Source: Crocosphaera chwakensis CCY0110
Lineage (GTDB): Bacteria; Cyanobacteriota; Cyanobacteriia; Cyanobacteriales; Microcystaceae
DNA length: 64,000 nt
NCBI RefSeq assembly: GCF_000169335.1
Contig: NZ_AAXW01000019.1
Span: 18,366 to 82,365 of the forward strand
Direction of reading: 5' to 3'
In this document: piece by piece, positions 60,962 to 64,000 of the stretch
Layout: each line of letters starts with the position of its first letter
Position numbering within the stretch: the stretch's first letter is position 1
Translations under genes and position numbers: made by a program
Notes under the pieces: generated by a model
What the model was told of the DNA's origin: nothing
What the model saw: only the letters and a program-made list of their open reading frames with translations
The model's database searches: none

Positions 60962-60982
60962 GGCGGGTATTACCCACCTTAC
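60962..60982. repeat. Palindrome related to the one at 33.4 kb
   Basis: GGCGGGT (60962-60968) and ACCCACC (60972-60978) form a stem with one C-A mismatch and an ATT loop, followed by TTAC. On the minus strand the sequence begins GTAAGGTGGGTAAT, close to the GTAAGGTGGGCAAT of the palindrome at 33.4 kb. It follows the cupB stop on the minus strand. Confidence 0.5.
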
Positions 60983-60986
60983 ATTT

Positions 60987-62117
60987 CTAGTTATTTACAG
61001 TTAAAATTTGTGAGGTTTTAAATCTATCCATCCATCCTTCTAAATAAGCTCTATTTTCTTTTTGTTCTTCTATATTTATTGTGTCTAAAGGATGAGGAGC
61101 TAACCCTTGAATGGCCGCAGTAGTAACGCAAAACATAGATTTTTGAAAAGTTTGACAAATTTGTACCAATAAGTCATCTTCTTCCCGAAAAGTTTGACGA
61201 TAAAGATCATGAAGATAGTCAGGTAAATGATGACTCATGTCTTGCATTAATAAGGTAGGAGGAATGCCAGCACCCCCAACCGGTAAGGGATCAGCGTATA
61301 ATGCCCCATAAGTAAAAATAGCTTGTTCTGAAGGGATTTGGTAGGATTGAGCATTATAAGAAATGGTGCCTGGAAAGGGCGTTCCTCTAAAAAAGATCGC
61401 TTCTACATAAGGTACAGCAGTGTCCATTAAAAAAGTCAATCCTGCTATTTTTGGAATGACTTCATAGACTTCTCCTTTTATTTTCACTTGATAAGTTATT
61501 GGTCTTGCAGCATCTTTAACTAAGCCATCTAATATATGTTTAACAACATCAGGAATGGATTTAATTTCACCGTTATCATAACGATCAGAAAGGTCTAAAA
61601 ATATATCGGCCATCACTCGCCAAAATTGTCCCAAACCACTATAATAAGACATCATTCTCATGTGTTCGGGTAAAAATTCTGGGAATATTTTATGCAGAGT
61701 TAACATTAAAAAGTTATTTTTAAATTTGGCTTGAATAACCTTTTCTACATTATTTCTAAATTCGGGAGTATCTAAATAAGTATCTAACTCACCACCGCCA
61801 TGCCAAAGCATTGATTTCATACAATATTCTGCATATTCAAAATTAGTACGGTTATGGTTCCAATGACGGAGTAATTTATCAATAGAAAATTCTCCATTGA
61901 AGTATTTAAAGAAAGGAAATAGAATCAAAAATTGATGATCGGCAATATAAATTAAGTTCCGAGAATATTGATCTAAAATAACTCCATAACTTTTGAGAAT
62001 GCCAACAACTTCTATAACATTTTGAGGTGAATCTTTTAATAATGCTTGTCCGTTTTCTAAGCGATGAATATATTCTGCAAGGGGATGGCGAGACGGTTGT
62101 ATTGTTGTATTAACCAT
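60987..62117 (-). CDS. cupB: CO2 hydration protein, CupB/ChpX type
   Basis: A 376-residue protein of the CO2-hydration family that works with a specialised NDH-1 complex (NdhD4/NdhF4) at the thylakoid to turn CO2 into bicarbonate. Typical segments are FILLFPFFKYFNGEFS, HWNHNRTNFEYAEYCMKSML, YYSGLGQFWRVMADIFLDLS, and a second half with ITYQVKIKGEVYEVIPK and YGALYADPLPVGGAGIPPT. The length suits CupB (low-inducible, constitutive type) better than the longer CupA; this paralogue choice is inferred. ndhD4/ndhF4 are not in this window. It lies upstream of ccaA, linking two carbon-concentrating genes. Confidence 0.87.
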   Translation of the reverse strand: MVNTTIQPSRHPLAEYIHRLENGQALLKDSPQNVIEVVGILKSYGVILDQYSRNLIYIADHQFLILFPFFKYFNGEFSIDKLLRHWNHNRTNFEYAEYCMKSMLWHGGGELDTYLDTPEFRNNVEKVIQAKFKNNFLMLTLHKIFPEFLPEHMRMMSYYSGLGQFWRVMADIFLDLSDRYDNGEIKSIPDVVKHILDGLVKDAARPITYQVKIKGEVYEVIPKIAGLTFLMDTAVPYVEAIFFRGTPFPGTISYNAQSYQIPSEQAIFTYGALYADPLPVGGAGIPPTLLMQDMSHHLPDYLHDLYRQTFREEDDLLVQICQTFQKSMFCVTTAAIQGLAPHPLDTINIEEQKENRAYLEGWMDRFKTSQILTVNN

Positions 62118-62246
62118 GTTCTATATATGTCTTATTCTTTCGGGATGTTTATTGGTTCTATTATTTCATAATTATTGATTTTAGTAAATATATAATTTGA
62201 AAATCCTCTTTGAACAAAATATCTATAGTCAATAATTAATAATTAA

Positions 62247-64000
62247 TTACTTAGCTTCCATCCAATTTTTACCAGCATGAATTTCTACCACTAAAGGAAT
62301 AGTTAATTTAACTGCATTTTCCATAGTTTCTTTGATTTTGTTTTCTAGTTTTTCCCATTCTTTTACTGGTATTTCAAACACTAATTCATCATGAACTTGT
62401 AGTAATAAGTTAGCTTGACAATGGTTTAAAATTTCTTGTATTTTTACCATCGCAATTTTAATAATATCCGCACTTGAACCCTGTATGGGAGCATTTGCAG
62501 CAGCCCTTAATAACTGAGAATCATTATAGTTTATATTTAATTGATTGAGATCAATCGTTTGAGGATCATGACCTCGAAAACGGTATAAGTTATCATCAAA
62601 AAAGTTAAAATAACGCCGTCTTCCTAAAATTGTGGTCACATATCCATTAGCGATCGCTTCTTTTTTCATACTCTCTAAATACTCAAACACTTTTGCATAG
62701 CGTTGACGATATTTATTGATAAATTCTTTTCCTTCTGCTGCGGTAACTCCTGCTTCTCTAGCAAACCGTTGAGAACCCATTCCGTAAATAACACCAAAGT
62801 TAATCGTTTTACCTAAATTTCGTTCTTGAGATGTAATTTTTTCTTTTTCAAATAATAGCTTTGCTGTGACAGTATGAACATCTTCAGTATTTTGATAAGC
62901 GTTTAAGAGAACAGGTTCTTGACTTAAATGGGCTAATATTCTCAGTTCAATTTGCGAATAATCTGCTGAGACTAATAACCAGTCTTTTTGAGGAATAAAT
63001 GCTTGTCTAATTTGACGAGAAAATTCAGTTCTAATGGGAATATTTTGTAAGTTAGGATTAGAAGAAGATAGTCTTCCTGTGGCGGTTACAGACTGATTAA
63101 AATTCGTGTGTATTCGCTTCGTTTTTGTATCGACTAATTCGGGTAACGCATCAATATAGGTAGATTTCAGTTTAGATAAAGTACGGTATTCTAAAATATA
63201 ATCAATAATCGGATGATCACCTTTTAATTTATCAAGGGTTGCATGATCTGTTGAATAACCTGTTTTTGTTTTTCTTGATTTTTTACGATTGAGTTCTAAT
63301 TTTTCAAATAATATTTCTCCTAATTGTTTGGGTGATCCTAGGTTAAACTTTCCCCCTGCTACTTCATAAGCTTTTTCTTCTAAAATCAATAAATCTTTTT
63401 CAAGTTGCTTAGATAATTCACCTAAATATTCAGTATCAATTAAAATTCCTGTATCTTCCATAATAGATAGAACAGCTTCTAAGGGTTGTTCTACTTCTAA
63501 TAATAATTTTTCTAAGCTAGACACTTGCTTCAATTCATTTTTTAAAGGTTCAACTAATAAGAAGGTTGCATAAGCATCCATTCCACAATATTCGGCAACT
63601 TTGTCAATTTCTAAATCTGCAATCGTCTGTTTTTTCCCTATTCCTAACTCTTTATAATTTTGGCTAGTAATACCCTCTAAATATTGTTCGCATAACTCAC
63701 TTAATTTATGACTCTTCTCAGGATGTAAGACATAACTCGCTAACATGGTATCAAAAACGACCCCATCCAGGTTAATTCCCTGATGTTTAAAAATAAGACG
63801 ATCAAATTTAGTATTCTGAAAAACTTTAGGATAATTCTTACTTTCTAAAATAGTCCGTAAACTGTCTAAAACTTTCTGTTTTTTGAGTTGGTTTCCTTGT
63901 TTATGTCCAATGGGAATATAAGCAATATCTGTCGGTTGATTTCCCCAACAACAACCGATACCTACTAAGTCAGCTTGTCTAGGGTTTAAATCTGTTGTTT
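62247..64000 (-). CDS. polA: DNA polymerase I, C-terminal part (gene continues past the window)
   Basis: The frame is open to the window edge on the minus strand, so only the last 580 or so residues are present. The visible part begins within the 3'-5' exonuclease-like domain (PKVFQNTKFDRLIF, DTMLASYVLHPEKSHKLS), followed by the polymerase domain: TATGRLSSSNPNLQNIPIRT, the motif A Asp in VSADYSQIELRILAHL, the O-helix RNLGKTINFGVIYGMG, and motif C LLQVHDELVFEIP. The 5' nuclease domain is off-window. Exonuclease catalytic Asp and Glu residues should be checked in the upstream part. Confidence 0.95.
   Translation of the reverse strand, partial: TTDLNPRQADLVGIGCCWGNQPTDIAYIPIGHKQGNQLKKQKVLDSLRTILESKNYPKVFQNTKFDRLIFKHQGINLDGVVFDTMLASYVLHPEKSHKLSELCEQYLEGITSQNYKELGIGKKQTIADLEIDKVAEYCGMDAYATFLLVEPLKNELKQVSSLEKLLLEVEQPLEAVLSIMEDTGILIDTEYLGELSKQLEKDLLILEEKAYEVAGGKFNLGSPKQLGEILFEKLELNRKKSRKTKTGYSTDHATLDKLKGDHPIIDYILEYRTLSKLKSTYIDALPELVDTKTKRIHTNFNQSVTATGRLSSSNPNLQNIPIRTEFSRQIRQAFIPQKDWLLVSADYSQIELRILAHLSQEPVLLNAYQNTEDVHTVTAKLLFEKEKITSQERNLGKTINFGVIYGMGSQRFAREAGVTAAEGKEFINKYRQRYAKVFEYLESMKKEAIANGYVTTILGRRRYFNFFDDNLYRFRGHDPQTIDLNQLNINYNDSQLLRAAANAPIQGSSADIIKIAMVKIQEILNHCQANLLLQVHDELVFEIPVKEWEKLENKIKETMENAVKLTIPLVVEIHAGKNWMEAK

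Overview
The window is chromosomal DNA of a unicellular, low-GC cyanobacterium. Evidence: the psbE-psbF-psbL-psbJ cluster behind rubA and ycf48, a light-dependent protochlorophyllide reductase, a beta-carbonic anhydrase and a CupB/ChpX-type CO2-hydration protein, the efp-accB pair, and many copies of the cyanobacterial HIP1 octamer GCGATCGC. Gene content and AT-rich codon use suggest the Crocosphaera/Cyanothece group; that placement is inference. No rRNA genes and no CRISPR array were seen; one tRNA (Leu, GAG) is present.

Layout. 0-1.2 kb: the end of a response-regulator protein, then a clear c-di-AMP (ydaO/yuaA) riboswitch leader. 1.2-8.5 kb: an ExoD-like protein, a Ca2+-type P-ATPase, two ion-transporter-superfamily permeases and a DUF427 protein, all on +. 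8.5-11.5 kb: argC facing ruvC, a Nudix hydrolase and a membrane protein. 11.6-13.9 kb (minus): rubA-ycf48-psbEFLJ, the photosystem II cytochrome b559 operon with its assembly factors and a terminator. 14.3-18.9 kb: a 1.5-kaa caspase-STAND-WD40 protein. 19-27 kb: dnaK, transposon debris, wecB, ilvC, efp-accB, a methyltransferase, rnhA. 27.1-28.1 kb: a gene graveyard. 28.1-34.4 kb: a small winged-helix-like protein, recG, two coiled-coil-type hypothetical proteins, a DUF58 protein, a BASS-family symporter. 34.4-39.8 kb (minus): three tandem copies of a 54-aa secreted-peptide gene, then a two-partner-secretion exoprotein (TpsA) and its transporter (TpsB). 40-47 kb: por, tRNA-Leu, a UbiB-like kinase, a DegT aminotransferase, leuD, two repeat proteins. 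47-53 kb: a hybrid histidine kinase, a diguanylate cyclase, a solute-binding protein, a TPR protein. 53-64 kb: an SDR and nth, a 325-bp MITE-like element, an unknown gene pair that may be one split gene, a Uma2 protein, an OmpR-type regulator, ccaA-cupB and the 3' part of polA.

The strongest candidate for something undescribed is at 39.1-39.7 kb. Three genes repeat with an exact 223-bp period. Each encodes a 54-aa precursor with a Sec-type signal, an Asn/Thr/Gln/Glu-rich mature part and an invariant WCHRCR end, and they sit directly upstream of and co-directional with tpsA-tpsB. None is long enough for a usual ORF cut-off. Other items worth checking are the riboswitch ahead of exoD and the P-ATPase, a 16-residue insertion that separates the I-site from the A-site of the GGDEF enzyme, a perfect ten-residue repeat protein with a His-rich tail, and the caspase-STAND-WD40 protein.
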